The notes: a model not told the origin generated them from the sequence alone. Positions 17,232 through 26,800 are shown, counted from the first letter of the stretch. The stretch: 64,000 nt of DNA from Lunatimonas lonarensis (GCF_000390185.1 NZ_AQHR01000040.1:62001-126000); one strand, 5' to 3'. Numbers and translations: made by a program.

Positions 17232-17603
17232 ATGTTCCAAAAAAATTACGAGACGGTATTCATACTTACTCCCGTTTTGTCTGATGTTCAGATGAAGGAT
17301 ACCGTAGACAAGTTTGTAAACTTGTTAAAAGATGAGGGGGCAGAGATTATCAATGTGGAGAATTGGGGGCTGAAGAAGATGGCCTACGCAATTCAGAAGA
17401 AAAGTACCGGATTCTACGTGTTGGTAGAGTTTAAAGCGGATCCTTCCTTGATCAAGAAATTGGAAGTGGAGTACCGCCGGGACGAGAAGGTGTTGCGTTT
17501 CTTGACTACCGTGTTGGATAAGCATGCTATTGCGTACGCTGACAGAAGGAGAAAGGGAGAATTCAACAAAAAAACCGAAGCTAAGGAGGAAGCTGCGAAA
17601 TGA
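17232..17603 (+). CDS. rpsF: 30S ribosomal protein S6
   Basis: Ribosomal protein bS6, which binds 16S rRNA as a pair with bS18. The 123-residue protein shows the family pattern [21 protein letters not shown] and [10 protein letters not shown], with a charged tail rich in Lys and Glu. It is the first gene of an S6-S18-L9 operon with its own strong promoter. Its stop overlaps the rpsR start by 4 bp, which couples translation of the two partners. Confidence 0.98.
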   Translation: MFQKNYETVFILTPVLSDVQMKDTVDKFVNLLKDEGAEIINVENWGLKKMAYAIQKKSTGFYVLVEFKADPSLIKKLEVEYRRDEKVLRFLTTVLDKHAIAYADRRRKGEFNKKTEAKEEAAK

Positions 17604-17851
17604 CACTAAGAAACGAACCGATAAATAGAGAGCAGGTTAAGAAGAAATACTGCCGATTCAAGAAGCTTGGCATCAAGTATATCGACTACAAGGATCCTAA
17701 CTTTTTGTTGAAATTTGTAAATGAGCAAGGCAAGATTCTTCCAAGACGTCTTACTGGAAACTCGGCAAAATATCAGCGAAAAGTAGCCAATGCCATCAAG
17801 AAAGCGCGTCTTTTGGCTCTCTTACCCTATGTTACAGACGGGTTGAAATAA
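17600..17851 (+). CDS. rpsR: 30S ribosomal protein S18
   Basis: Ribosomal protein bS18 (83 residues), partner of bS6 on the platform of the small subunit. Core motifs are [34 protein letters not shown] and [12 protein letters not shown]. It lacks a Cys-rich zinc-binding version. Start overlaps rpsF by 4 bp; rplI follows after 36 bp. Confidence 0.98.
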   Translation: MTLRNEPINREQVKKKYCRFKKLGIKYIDYKDPNFLLKFVNEQGKILPRRLTGNSAKYQRKVANAIKKARLLALLPYVTDGLK

Positions 17852-17887
17852 TACCCGAAGTTCCATTCATGTCTAATTTGAAAAAAG

Positions 17888-18331
17888 ATGAACGTTATAC
17901 TAAAAACAGATATAAAAGGGCTAGGGTACAAAAATGATTTGGTGGATGTGAAGCCGGGTTATGGAAGAAACTACCTGATTCCCCAAGGTTTCGCTGTATT
18001 GGCGACTCCTTCAAACAAACGCATTCTTGAAGAGAACATCAAGCAGGCTGCACACAAGGCTGAAAAAATCAAAACTGAAGCCATAAACTTGGCTGCCCAA
18101 ATTGAAAACGTTGTGTTGGAAATAAAAGCGAAAATCGGTGAGTCCGGTAAAATTTTCGGTAAAGTTACCACACTGCAAATATCAGACGCCTTGGCAGAAA
18201 AAGGAATCGATGTAGATAGAAAGAAAATTTCCATCAATCAATCCGTATCAACCGCGGGGGATTTTGAAGCAGAGATAGACCTGCACAGAGAGGTCAAAAC
18301 TGCCGTGAAATTTTCGGTGGTTGCTGAATAA
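17888..18331 (+). CDS. rplI: 50S ribosomal protein L9
   Basis: Ribosomal protein bL9 (147 residues), a two-domain elongated protein that binds 23S rRNA near the L1 stalk. The N-terminal domain shows MNVILKTDIKGLGYKNDLVDVKPGYGRNYLIP, followed by a long connecting helix (EENIKQAAHKAEKIK) and a C-terminal domain with GKIFGKVTTLQI. Last gene of the operon; a strong hairpin terminator follows 5 bases after the stop. Confidence 0.98.
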   Translation: MNVILKTDIKGLGYKNDLVDVKPGYGRNYLIPQGFAVLATPSNKRILEENIKQAAHKAEKIKTEAINLAAQIENVVLEIKAKIGESGKIFGKVTTLQISDALAEKGIDVDRKKISINQSVSTAGDFEAEIDLHREVKTAVKFSVVAE

Positions 18332-18335
18332 ATTA

Positions 18336-18367
18336 AAACGAGGGGCTTCAAAAGAGGCCCCTCGTTT
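18336..18367. terminator. Bidirectional terminator after rplI
   Basis: Perfect 11-bp stem AAACGAGGGGC / GCCCCTCGTTT with a 10-base loop. The stem is flanked by A-rich and T-rich sequence, so it can serve rplI on the plus strand and the small minus-strand gene that ends at 18371. Confidence 0.85.
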
Positions 18368-18370
18368 GTG

Positions 18371-18607
18371 TTAAAGGGCCTCCAAATACTCGATCAGCTT
18401 TTTGGGCACCGACCTAGGCTTCTTTTCTTTTTCTGCCTTTAGAAGTACCAGGGCTTCTTTGCACTTTTCAATCAGACCGGTGGGAACATTGTCGAACTTA
18501 TAGCTCCCAAGGCACCAAGCGATATCCTTTTCCAGACCTTCATCAAGCTGAAGTTTCCTCAGCTTTTCCAACGTCATTTCTGCTGTCTCTACTAATTTTT
18601 CCATCAC
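18371..18607 (-). CDS. Small conserved-type hypothetical protein
   Basis: Predicted soluble protein of 78 residues, helical and highly charged (KLVETAEMTLEKLRKLQLDE, KEALVLLKAEKEKKP). There is one Trp-Cys pair (DIAWCLGSYKFD) and no signal peptide or membrane segment. It has its own unit, ending at the shared terminator with rplI. It starts with two consecutive ATG codons. I do not recognise the family; the clean coding bias and terminator support a real gene. Confidence 0.6.
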   Translation of the reverse strand: MMEKLVETAEMTLEKLRKLQLDEGLEKDIAWCLGSYKFDNVPTGLIEKCKEALVLLKAEKEKKPRSVPKKLIEYLEAL

Positions 18608-18892
18608 TCTTTTCGTTAGGTTGTTATCGGTTTTTAAACGTGAACAAGCAATGATCTTTAATTTATACCGTTTTCACAAGCAATTTTTAATAAAACTACA
18701 GATCTGACGATAGTTGTAACAACTGGATAAAATGGCCTGAATTTCCCAAACCGGGTGTTCTGCCTGTATTTGAATTGTAGCTTAAATCAAGCACAGTGGT
18801 ATTGTTTCTTTATGGACGCCAATTCAAGAAAATTGTTTCTTTCATAACAAAACATTGTTCTTGGCACTCCAGCCTCATTGGGAGGGATTAAT

Positions 18893-18900
18893 TATCTTTG
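18893..18900 (+). promoter_or_regulatory. -7 box of the GSCFA gene
   Basis: TATCTTTG is an exact TAnnTTTG and ends only 5 bases before the ATG at 18906, so the transcript would be leaderless or nearly so. No TTG at ideal spacing was found. The rest of the 298-bp gap (18608-18905) shows nothing else I can name. Confidence 0.5.
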
Positions 18901-18905
18901 TCTAT

Positions 18906-19889
18906 ATGGAGTTCAGAACTACTTTCCCGATTCCCCCATATCCGAAAAAATTGGTGTATGGACAGCCTGTTTTTTCTATGGGATCCTGTTTTTCAGGTCT
19001 TCTGGAGAGTAAGTTATCAGAGGGGAAATTTGAAGTGATGTCGAACCCTTTTGGAATCATGTATAATCCCGTTTCGATCTTACGGTTATTGGCCGCTTGC
19101 CTTCGAGGCGAAGGTTTGGACGCCGGGGGAGTTTTGACCTATCAGGGTAGGTATTTTCACTACGATCTCCATTCTTCTATTCATGCTTCTTCTGTTCAAG
19201 AGTTGATGCATAATTTTGGGGAAACCAGCAGCAGCGTAGTAAAGATACTGTCATCCTGTAGCCATGTTATCTTTACCTGGGGGACATCCTTTGTGCATGA
19301 ACACCGTGAGCGGAATGTAATGGTTGCCAATTGCCATAAACAACCTGCCTTTCTTTTTGAAAAGAAACTGCTCTCGGTTTCCGACATGATGGATGCTTTT
19401 TCAGACTTTATGGATTTGTTGATACCCATAAACCCTGCGGCAAGGGTGGTGGTTACCGTAAGCCCTGTGAGGCACACCAAAGATGGGATTCCTGCCAATC
19501 AACTGAGCAAAAGCCTACTACGGGTATTCTGCCATGAGCTGACATGTAAGGGAATGCCTGTTGACTATTTCCCCAGCTACGAATGTTTGGTGGATGATTT
19601 ACGGGACTATAGGTTCTACAGGCAGGACATGATACATCCCTCGGAGACGGCGGAAGACTATATTTGGGGTCTCTTTATTAAGGCATTTATGGAACCATCC
19701 GTAGCCAGAACTTACGAAGAAGTGGTGAAGGTGAAGCGTTCAATGGCCCATCGCCCTTTTTTGCAGGATAGTGACGAGCACCGCCGGTTTCTAAAGATAC
19801 TCATCGGAAAGATGGAGAATTTCGAGCCACCCTTGGATTTCTCTGAAGAAATCTCCATCCTCGGACAAAGGTTGGGGGGTACGGAATAA
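18906..19889 (+). CDS. GSCFA domain protein
   Basis: Predicted enzyme-like protein of 327 residues named for the motif seen near residue 25 (FSMGSCFSGLLESKL). The following NPFGIMYNPVSI block and the later VVVTVSPVRHTKDG and HPSETAEDYIW segments are typical of the family. The layout (Gly-Ser near the start, late Asp-x-x-His-like motif) resembles SGNH hydrolases, so an esterase or acyltransferase activity on a glycan is possible. The ATG at 18906 is chosen over an upstream TTG because the longer form would include the -7 box. It is 103 bp upstream of priA. Confidence 0.88.
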   Translation: MEFRTTFPIPPYPKKLVYGQPVFSMGSCFSGLLESKLSEGKFEVMSNPFGIMYNPVSILRLLAACLRGEGLDAGGVLTYQGRYFHYDLHSSIHASSVQELMHNFGETSSSVVKILSSCSHVIFTWGTSFVHEHRERNVMVANCHKQPAFLFEKKLLSVSDMMDAFSDFMDLLIPINPAARVVVTVSPVRHTKDGIPANQLSKSLLRVFCHELTCKGMPVDYFPSYECLVDDLRDYRFYRQDMIHPSETAEDYIWGLFIKAFMEPSVARTYEEVVKVKRSMAHRPFLQDSDEHRRFLKILIGKMENFEPPLDFSEEISILGQRLGGTE

Positions 19890-19992
19890 GCAACCCCATT
19901 TGGCTTTTTTTTATAGGAAATCAGCCATGCTTTTCTCATGTTTGGGACTATCCTCATCGACAAACTAATAATAACCTGTAATCCTGAAGCAA

Positions 19993-22506
19993 TTGTTGGA
20001 TTTGTTTGGACATACTAGTGAAGAGAATAACCCGGTTTGGTATGCGGATGTCATCCTACCTGTACCGATCCCCAAAATGTTTACTTACCGAATTCCCACG
20101 GATTTGGTCAAGTCCCTGGGCATAGGGTTTAGGGTAATTGTGCCATTTGGTTCAAAGAAGATTGTCACCGGAATCGTGGGTAAAGTACATCAAAAGCCGC
20201 CCACTGCTTACGATGCCAAGCAGATTCTCGATCAACTGGATAACGAGGCCGTCGTAAATGCACTTCAGATTAAGTTTTGGGATTGGATGGCGTCCTACTA
20301 TTGCTGTAACTTGGGAGAGGTGATGAATGCAGCTTTGCCAAGTGGTCTAAAGATCAGCAGCGAGAGCAAGATACAGCTACACCCTCATTTTTCGCTTGAG
20401 GATCCGGGTTTAGTACTCGATAAACGAGAACTCGTAATTCTGGAAGCGTTGGCGGACAAGGACGAACTTGACATGCAGCAATGCGCGGATCTATTGGGTG
20501 TTAAGTCAGTTCATCCGATCATTAAAAGTCTGGTAGCGAAAGAAGCTGTTCTTCTTTTTGAGCAGATGAAGGAAAAGTATAGTCCCAAAAAGGAGGTACG
20601 GATTCGAATGTGCGCGCGATTTGCAAAGGATAAAAAGGAGCTCGAAGGTCTTTTTCTTGAACTTAAGTCCAAGCCCAAGCAAGAGCAGGTGCTCCTAAAG
20701 TACCTCCAGGAAGTACCCATCTACCAACGGCCGGAAACCAATGGCCCTGGTATGCAGAAAGCGGGTATCAAAGAGGCCGGTTTGTCCCAAAGTTCACTCC
20801 ATACATTGATCAAGAATGGGGTGTTTGAAGAGTTTCAGGTCATTATCAGCCGGTTTGAGGAAATTAGCTCCTCGGACAAAGAGCCCGTTCTCACCACTAC
20901 GCAGCAAGAGGCGACTAGGGAAATAAAACATCATTTTGCGGACAAACAAACCGTTTTATTGCATGGAATCACTGGCAGTGGGAAAACAGAGATTTACGTT
21001 TCGTTGATCCAAGAGGCTTTGGCGAGTGGCTCGCAGGTGTTGCTTCTCCTCCCTGAGATAGCGCTTACCACTCACATGGTGAGTCGGCTGTTGGGGGTCT
21101 TTGGATCTAAGATGGGGGTGTTTCATTCCAAATACTCGGATAATGAACGTGTAGAAGTATGGCAAGGAGTACTTTCCGGGAAATATGACTTCGTGGTTGG
21201 CGTTCGGTCTTCCCTTTTTCTTCCCTTTTCCAGTCTGGGTTTAATTATCGTGGACGAGGAACATGAGAATTCCTACAAGCAATACGATCCGGCCCCTCGG
21301 TTTCAGGCCCGGGATTCTGCCATCATGTTGGCGTGGTTGCATCAGGCAAAAGTACTGTTGGGCAGTGCCACCCCTTCCTTTGAGTCGTATCAAAATGCCA
21401 TTTTGGGAAAATATGGTCTTGTTCAGGTTCAGGAGCGCTACGGAAATGCAGAGCTTCCCCACTATCTTCTTGCCAACATCAACGAGGATCGTCGGAAAAA
21501 TCTGCTTAAGTTGGATATGACCCGATTGCTTAGGGAACGGATTCAGGAAGCACTTAACCGACAGGAGCAGGTGCTCTTGTTTCAAAATAGACGGGGATAT
21601 TCGCCCTTTCTATCCTGTGAGGAGTGTGGTTGGACACCCTCCTGCGAACGATGTGATGTGAGTTTGACCTATCATCAGTATTCCGAGGAGGTACGTTGCC
21701 ACTACTGTGGGTTCAAGGACCAGCCTCCGAAGGTCTGTGGTGCCTGCGGTCATTCCAAGATTTCTGCTGTCGGACTGGGCACAGAGCGTATTGAGGAGAC
21801 AATCGGTCTATTGTTTCCGGAAGCCAGGGTTGCCCGTATGGATCTGGATACGACAAGGAGCAAATACGGCTATCAACGTATCCTGGAGGAGTTTGCAGCC
21901 AGAAACATAGATATATTGGTCGGGACGCAGATGATTTCAAAGGGTCTGGATTTTGACGGGGTAACCGTTGTCGGTGTCATGGATGCGGACAGAATGCTGT
22001 ATTACCCTGATTTTCGATCAGGTGAGCGTGCCTTTCAGATGATCACCCAAGTGGCTGGCAGAGCGGGCAGGAGGGATAAACCCGGTACCGTGATTCTCCA
22101 AACCCGCAAGCCTGATCATTCCATTTTTGAGTATATTCTAAAGGGCGACTACGTCGGGTTTTTTAGGACGGAGATGCAGGAAAGAAGACGTTTTTTCTAT
22201 CCACCCTGGGTAAAGAATATTCGGATTACTGTCAAACACAAAGATCGTGGGACTGCGGAGCAAGCTGCACGGCTTTTGGTGGAGCTGCTGAAGGATATAC
22301 CGGTAAAGAAAATCGTATTAGGGCCGGAAAAGGGTCTGATTGGGCGGATAAAGGATCTTCATATACTTGAAATTTTGGTTAAGCTGGAGCGATCCAGTCA
22401 AAAACAAGCGGTTTTTAAGCAGGCGTTGTTGGAAAAAGTGCTTGAGGTTGGTTTTGAGAAACCCTTCCGTTCGGTGAGAATGATAATCGATGTAGACCCT
22501 GCCTAA
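19993..22506 (+). CDS. priA: Primosomal protein N' (replication restart helicase)
   Basis: Superfamily 2 DNA helicase that reloads the replisome at stalled forks. The 837-residue protein has an N-terminal 3'-DNA-binding domain (YADVILPVPIPKMFTY), then helicase lobes with Walker A HGITGSGKTE near 325-335 and the DEEH box near 420. A zinc-binding insert lies at about 542-590 (CEECGWTPSCERC, then CHYCGF and CGACGHSK), followed by motifs IV-VI (VGTQMISKGLDF, QVAGRAGR). The start is a TTG, since no ATG occurs before the conserved N-terminal domain. About 50 residues at 175-230 are more variable than usual. Stands alone downstream of the GSCFA gene. Confidence 0.96.
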   Translation: MLDLFGHTSEENNPVWYADVILPVPIPKMFTYRIPTDLVKSLGIGFRVIVPFGSKKIVTGIVGKVHQKPPTAYDAKQILDQLDNEAVVNALQIKFWDWMASYYCCNLGEVMNAALPSGLKISSESKIQLHPHFSLEDPGLVLDKRELVILEALADKDELDMQQCADLLGVKSVHPIIKSLVAKEAVLLFEQMKEKYSPKKEVRIRMCARFAKDKKELEGLFLELKSKPKQEQVLLKYLQEVPIYQRPETNGPGMQKAGIKEAGLSQSSLHTLIKNGVFEEFQVIISRFEEISSSDKEPVLTTTQQEATREIKHHFADKQTVLLHGITGSGKTEIYVSLIQEALASGSQVLLLLPEIALTTHMVSRLLGVFGSKMGVFHSKYSDNERVEVWQGVLSGKYDFVVGVRSSLFLPFSSLGLIIVDEEHENSYKQYDPAPRFQARDSAIMLAWLHQAKVLLGSATPSFESYQNAILGKYGLVQVQERYGNAELPHYLLANINEDRRKNLLKLDMTRLLRERIQEALNRQEQVLLFQNRRGYSPFLSCEECGWTPSCERCDVSLTYHQYSEEVRCHYCGFKDQPPKVCGACGHSKISAVGLGTERIEETIGLLFPEARVARMDLDTTRSKYGYQRILEEFAARNIDILVGTQMISKGLDFDGVTVVGVMDADRMLYYPDFRSGERAFQMITQVAGRAGRRDKPGTVILQTRKPDHSIFEYILKGDYVGFFRTEMQERRRFFYPPWVKNIRITVKHKDRGTAEQAARLLVELLKDIPVKKIVLGPEKGLIGRIKDLHILEILVKLERSSQKQAVFKQALLEKVLEVGFEKPFRSVRMIIDVDPA

Positions 22507-22921
22507 ATTCACAATAAAGACCATCTAAGCTAGAAGGGACTCCTTTCCAATGATATAAGCTGTATTTTTTTGGTAATCATCACCGTTATTTTATAAGTTT
22601 ATAGAAATAAAGGTAATGCTTTAGTGAAGAAAACAGTACTATTCTTCTAGTCGGTGAATAACTCCCGATATCGCTAGATTCTTCAGGGCCTAGGTATAAT
22701 TGAATCAATTCTTCGGTATTGTACAAGTTGGGTTGACTGGAATAAGCCAAAAGGTTACGAAATCGAGCCTGTCTGCCGACCTTTAGGCAGGCACGACGCA
22801 GCCGTCACACACCGGGATGCCCGATAGCTATCCGGGGCAGCTATGCGGCCTGCCGAAAGGCAGGTATTCCATCCCTATGAACCGGGACAAGTTGTGACCT
22901 TTGAAAAACAAACATAGACAC
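22507..22921. other. Intergenic region with GC-rich palindromes
   Basis: Gap of 415 bp between priA and the DUF3291-like gene. The first 240 bases are AT-rich and show nothing I can name. The right third turns GC-rich and holds three palindromes listed as a repeat. Confidence 0.5.
22767..22864. repeat. Cluster of three palindromic elements
   Basis: Three hairpin-forming units occur in 98 bases. One at 22767-22792 pairs GCCT/AGGC and GCC/GGC. One at 22819-22838 centres on GATAGCTATC. One at 22849-22864 is a perfect CCTGCC-GAAA-GGCAGG with a GNRA-type loop. Similar GC-rich palindromes (CCTGCC, CCGATAGCTATCGG) are scattered in intergenic DNA of many Bacteroidota and behave like REP elements. 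They sit upstream of a plus-strand gene, so they may instead act as a transcript-end or stability structure. Confidence 0.55.
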
Positions 22922-23257
22922 ATGAAATTGACAATCACATCTATTTCCCTGAGAAGTCCCCTTCATTTTTTTGCCCTATCCTGGCAGGCCTTTAGGATTA
23001 CAGCCCAACTGAAGGCAAGCCCCTATAAAGGATTTAGGAAGAGGGGAATTTGGACAACGCATTACACGATGACGCTCTGGGAAAACGAATCTGACCTGAA
23101 AGGGTTTGCCCAAAGCGGTGCGCATCTCCAAGCTATGAAGAAAACAAAACAAATCGCACGGGAAATCCGAACGATTACGGTGGATGCGGATGATTTTCCC
23201 GGTTGGGAAGAAGCCAAAAAGCTGTTGGAGGATGGAAAAGCAGTCGTTTTTTTATAA
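22922..23257 (+). CDS. DUF3291-like (monooxygenase-fold) protein
   Basis: Small cytoplasmic protein of 111 residues. The block ITSISLRSPLHFFALSWQAF, then FRKRGIWTTHYTMTLWENES and FAQSGAHLQAM, matches the ferredoxin-like alpha/beta-barrel pattern of the DUF3291 / antibiotic-monooxygenase-like group. The ATG at 22922 is preferred over a start at 22901 that would add a basic hexapeptide. It is a single-gene unit, convergent with the OmpA gene. No cofactor-binding residues can be named, and the assignment is by pattern only. Confidence 0.6.
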   Translation: MKLTITSISLRSPLHFFALSWQAFRITAQLKASPYKGFRKRGIWTTHYTMTLWENESDLKGFAQSGAHLQAMKKTKQIAREIRTITVDADDFPGWEEAKKLLEDGKAVVFL

Positions 23258-23293
23258 CTGGTAGTCATTATATTCGATCGCTTCTTGACCCTG

Positions 23294-25639
23294 TTAGTCG
23301 ATTATAACTTCAATCAGAATTTCCACCTTTCTGTCTTCAGGTCGCGAGCCTCCACGGGTATCCCTTACGAGCAACCCGGCAGGTTTGGTAATGACCCGAT
23401 CTGGGTCTATGTCACCTTGTTTTATCAACAGTTCTTTCACGTGGGCGACGCGTTTCTCTGCCAAGCTGAGGTTGTAGCGAATGCTCCCCGTATTATCGGT
23501 AAAGCCCGTAAGAGCTACAAAGTAGTTGTCGTGATTTCTAAGTAAGGCCACCACTTCGTCAAGTTTTTCTACTTCCTTTTTGCTTAGATCAGCCCGGTTT
23601 GTGTCGAAGTAAACCTCCTTTTTGGAAACAGGGAATCCTACCACCACTTTCTTATCGATCACAACGGTATCTCGTTCAATCTTCCATGCCGCTAAGGGCT
23701 GGTTTGGACTTGGGATCAATTCAGTGGCTAAGTCCCTTTGATTTGGCTGTTCAGAGGGTAGTTGCGATTCAGCTTCGCTGTCTCCATCTCTTGCCAGCCC
23801 AGGAATAAAAACAGGAGCAATTGTGGTAGCACCTGCGGTGGGACCGGCAACACCCGGAGCTGTAGAAGTTGGAGGAGCGGCAAATGGTTGGGTTTGTTGA
23901 TAATACTCGTTTGGCGGCGTGATTTCGGTTCGCTGCCTTAACCTTGTTCTGTTTCTTTCCCGGATCACAGGCGGACTGGTTTCAGGATAAACGTATAAAG
24001 GACGGTCAAATGGCGCGTATGCCGAATAGGAGTCATAGCCTAGCGGTGACCGATAAGTGCCTGTATCTGGGGCAAAACGCCTTGCGCCAAGCTCGGAAAC
24101 ATCTGAGAAAGATCCAACATCACGCGTACTTTGATAGGGTGGCTGGGGTTGGAGCCAGTTACCTGGTTGATTCAGCGCGCGGGCCACCTGCTCGGAAAAC
24201 TGCTGGAAACCACGAATGAAAACCAAGGTGTCCAATGGCTCTTCCTCAGCGGGCATAGATGCCACAACCGCCTCTAGACTGTCAAGACGGCGTTCTGTGT
24301 GTTGGAGCGTTAGGAAAGCTTGCTCCCGATCTGATTGAGTGGTACCGTAACGCCCGGAAAGCATTTCTTGATTCCGTTTGATCTCGTCTAATGTAACGAG
24401 CTCAGCTTCGGTTGGATCGGGCTTCGATATCAGTTCAGAACCCAACACATTAAGCGAATCCATCTGAAATGCCAGGCTGGCTAGATCGGCATCATAGGTG
24501 CTTATTTGTTGTCTGGTCTCCAGTACTAAAATCCTTTGATCCAGCAGTGCAACTTTCTGTTGCAGCCTAGGTTCACCGGACTGCTGAGGGTTGATTTGAA
24601 AGAAGTTAAAAAATTGGTCGCCGGTTTGGGCAGGGTTTGGTTCAACTGTTTCCCGAACGGTATCCGTCTTCGGGGTTGGTTTTGCGGCTGAACCATCGGC
24701 CTGCATCATGGAGCGGGATGGGCTGATGCGTGACGCCCTAAACGCTTGTTTGGATGGTTTAAAGCTGATCCGTAGGCCTGCTTGATGAAAGATATACCAA
24801 TCATTTCTTCCGTTCGGATCTCCTCTGTATGGGTTCTCTGTTCCGGGGAAATTGGTGCCGGGCAGGGCTGCGTATAATTGGAATTCGTTATCGTAATCGT
24901 TTCTATATAGGCCAGAGACATCGTCTAGGTAATCGGAACTGCTGTGTCGGAAGTCGCTTTGAACAAACAGCTCAGCCTGTTTGGCAATACGGAATCGGAC
25001 ACCCAAGCCCAATCCGTAATACCATGCGTGCCTTCCATAGCCGTTTTCCAGTTCAGTCTTAATTTCCCGTAGGGAGGTTTCAAAGAGGCCGTTAGGCTGC
25101 ACGTTGGGATCTTGGTAGTCATAAGTTATGCCCTGATCGTCCAAAAGGTCGCCATATACATCGAATTGGCTGATGCCAAACCCTAGGGTGATGTAAGGAG
25201 CGATAAACGCATGTTTGTTTAGAATTCGGTCATTGTCTGTGCGAAAAACTAGCCCGAGTCCCAGATCCCGAAGCTCGGTCTGAAAATTGAGGGCTCGGTT
25301 GAAGTTTGGCAGGTGGGTCTGTAACGTGCCATTCCTGTCTGCAAAGCGGTCGCTCATACCAAATCGGTAACTGCCACCCTGTACCATGATCCCAATGGAG
25401 TTGCTCAATCGTCGTTCAAGAGAAAGGGCGTAGGAGCGTCCTGGGATGTATTGTGGGTTATAGTCGTACAGTCTCATCAGGTTTTCAAAACCCCGTATTC
25501 GAAAGGGGCTGAGATCTCCGTAGTAGTTGGTGTAGCCGACTCCCAAGCCCAACCGATAGTTGTAGGGATCCATTTGGGCGCGGGTAGGCCACGCAAGCAA
25601 AACCATCGACACAAGTAAGATCAATCGTATTGTTGCCAT
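23294..25639 (-). CDS. OmpA family outer-membrane protein
   Basis: Envelope protein of 781 residues. A signal peptide ends near TRAQ. The first 290 residues form an N-terminal beta-barrel-like region (GLGVGYTNYYGDLS). A long linker (about 290-640) contains a predicted coiled coil (LLDQRILVLETRQQI, NQEMLSGRYG) and a Pro/Ala/Thr-rich stretch. The C-terminal OmpA domain (about 665-781) contains VYFDTNRADLSKKE, ALTGFTDNTG and NLSLAEKRVAHVKELL, so it should bind peptidoglycan. It therefore probably tethers the outer membrane to the wall. It starts 6 bp after the stop of the upstream gene, so the two are one operon. Confidence 0.9.
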   Translation of the reverse strand: MATIRLILLVSMVLLAWPTRAQMDPYNYRLGLGVGYTNYYGDLSPFRIRGFENLMRLYDYNPQYIPGRSYALSLERRLSNSIGIMVQGGSYRFGMSDRFADRNGTLQTHLPNFNRALNFQTELRDLGLGLVFRTDNDRILNKHAFIAPYITLGFGISQFDVYGDLLDDQGITYDYQDPNVQPNGLFETSLREIKTELENGYGRHAWYYGLGLGVRFRIAKQAELFVQSDFRHSSSDYLDDVSGLYRNDYDNEFQLYAALPGTNFPGTENPYRGDPNGRNDWYIFHQAGLRISFKPSKQAFRASRISPSRSMMQADGSAAKPTPKTDTVRETVEPNPAQTGDQFFNFFQINPQQSGEPRLQQKVALLDQRILVLETRQQISTYDADLASLAFQMDSLNVLGSELISKPDPTEAELVTLDEIKRNQEMLSGRYGTTQSDREQAFLTLQHTERRLDSLEAVVASMPAEEEPLDTLVFIRGFQQFSEQVARALNQPGNWLQPQPPYQSTRDVGSFSDVSELGARRFAPDTGTYRSPLGYDSYSAYAPFDRPLYVYPETSPPVIRERNRTRLRQRTEITPPNEYYQQTQPFAAPPTSTAPGVAGPTAGATTIAPVFIPGLARDGDSEAESQLPSEQPNQRDLATELIPSPNQPLAAWKIERDTVVIDKKVVVGFPVSKKEVYFDTNRADLSKKEVEKLDEVVALLRNHDNYFVALTGFTDNTGSIRYNLSLAEKRVAHVKELLIKQGDIDPDRVITKPAGLLVRDTRGGSRPEDRKVEILIEVIID

Positions 25640-25645
25640 TCGATT

Positions 25646-26800
25646 CTACCGATTGAGTCCCAACCAAATATTAAATTCCATGCTAAACCCGACAAATGGA
25701 TAGATGGTGACGTTTTCCAACGAACCATTTACCTCCGAAGAAGTCAGTGCAATGCCTGCATTGAAGCGAAGGATTCGGAACATGGAATAGCCCAGCCCTA
25801 CGTAGGTGGGTCTGCCTATTAAGGGGCCACTGATGGAAACGCCATCACTGTTTCGCATAGTGTTGGTGAAAACGCCGGTAGAAATGGAGGCATTTCCTAG
25901 AAATTTGGTGAAGGTTCTTCTTCCCAGCGGGAAGGCAACCCCGACAAACGGTGACGTGCCGTAGTCCAGGCTATTGAAATCGCCCCCAAAATAGGTCCCC
26001 GCATAACCTACGTTTACGGGAAGGTAGAATGGCCTCTTTTCGGTTGGGTAGCTCTGGATCTCCCGGATATCCACCAACATCAAAAGATTGGCCCTCAGAT
26101 ACTGTTCTGCCTCGGCAGTCGTAAGCTGAATCAATTCATCGATTAACTGATTGGCATAAATGGCTTCATCACGGGAGGCATCCTCTTTGTTTCTTAGGAT
26201 ATTGAACTTCGCATTTCGGAGGCGTAGGTTATTGGTCTGCTCGATTTTTTGCCGTACTACATCACTAAAACCTTGAAATTCCTGATCCAGCGGATGGGCA
26301 TAATTCCCCAAACCCTGAATGACTATTTCATTCAGTTGGGTCATCATCACGCGCTGGGATGCCAATGCCTGCAATCCTTTGCGGCTTACTTCGTAGTTTG
26401 CACGGATATAGGCTTCCAAATTTTTGGTAATTCCCGCTTTCAGTTCCTGCAAGTCATCACTGCCGGCGCGCTCATAAAAAGAAAACTTCATGTGATAACG
26501 TTCATTGCTTCTAAGGGGGTTGGTCACAAACAACTCAAATTGGCTAGCATCAATCAGGTAGGGAGCTTTCCACCGGTAGGTGTATGCGCTTCTTTCCGAT
26601 TTTTTTGAGCGGAATACTTCCAGGGTAACCAGGCGTACCGATGGAGGGATCGTTCCCTCTAGGTAAAATATTTCCTCAGAAGGTAGGGGCATACCTCCGT
26701 TCAACTGGTTTTTAGCCGTGGCATAGCTTACCGTCTTAATTTGACCCTGAGCAAAAAGAGGTGTAAAACAGATGATTATAAAGTAAAATATTTTCTTCAT
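25646..26800 (-). CDS. Secreted/outer-membrane protein upstream of the OmpA gene
   Basis: Protein of 384 residues from the ATG at 26800. The signal peptide is short (KIFYFIIICFTPLFAQG). A beta-rich N-terminal domain of about 110 residues (IFYLEGTIPPSVRLVTLEVFRS) is followed by a helical segment and then a terminal region of about 120 residues whose alternating pattern (VGYAGTYFGGDF, YVGLGYSMFRILRFNAGIAL, VGFSMEFNIWLGL) suggests a small barrel. I do not recognise the family. The 6-bp spacing to the OmpA gene suggests a joint envelope complex. Confidence 0.72.
   Translation of the reverse strand: MKKIFYFIIICFTPLFAQGQIKTVSYATAKNQLNGGMPLPSEEIFYLEGTIPPSVRLVTLEVFRSKKSERSAYTYRWKAPYLIDASQFELFVTNPLRSNERYHMKFSFYERAGSDDLQELKAGITKNLEAYIRANYEVSRKGLQALASQRVMMTQLNEIVIQGLGNYAHPLDQEFQGFSDVVRQKIEQTNNLRLRNAKFNILRNKEDASRDEAIYANQLIDELIQLTTAEAEQYLRANLLMLVDIREIQSYPTEKRPFYLPVNVGYAGTYFGGDFNSLDYGTSPFVGVAFPLGRRTFTKFLGNASISTGVFTNTMRNSDGVSISGPLIGRPTYVGLGYSMFRILRFNAGIALTSSEVNGSLENVTIYPFVGFSMEFNIWLGLNR

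Noticed and set aside
23435-23443. TTTCACGTG, part of a parS-like palindrome
   Set aside because: Only one half plus the core matches, it lies in coding sequence, and no second half is present.
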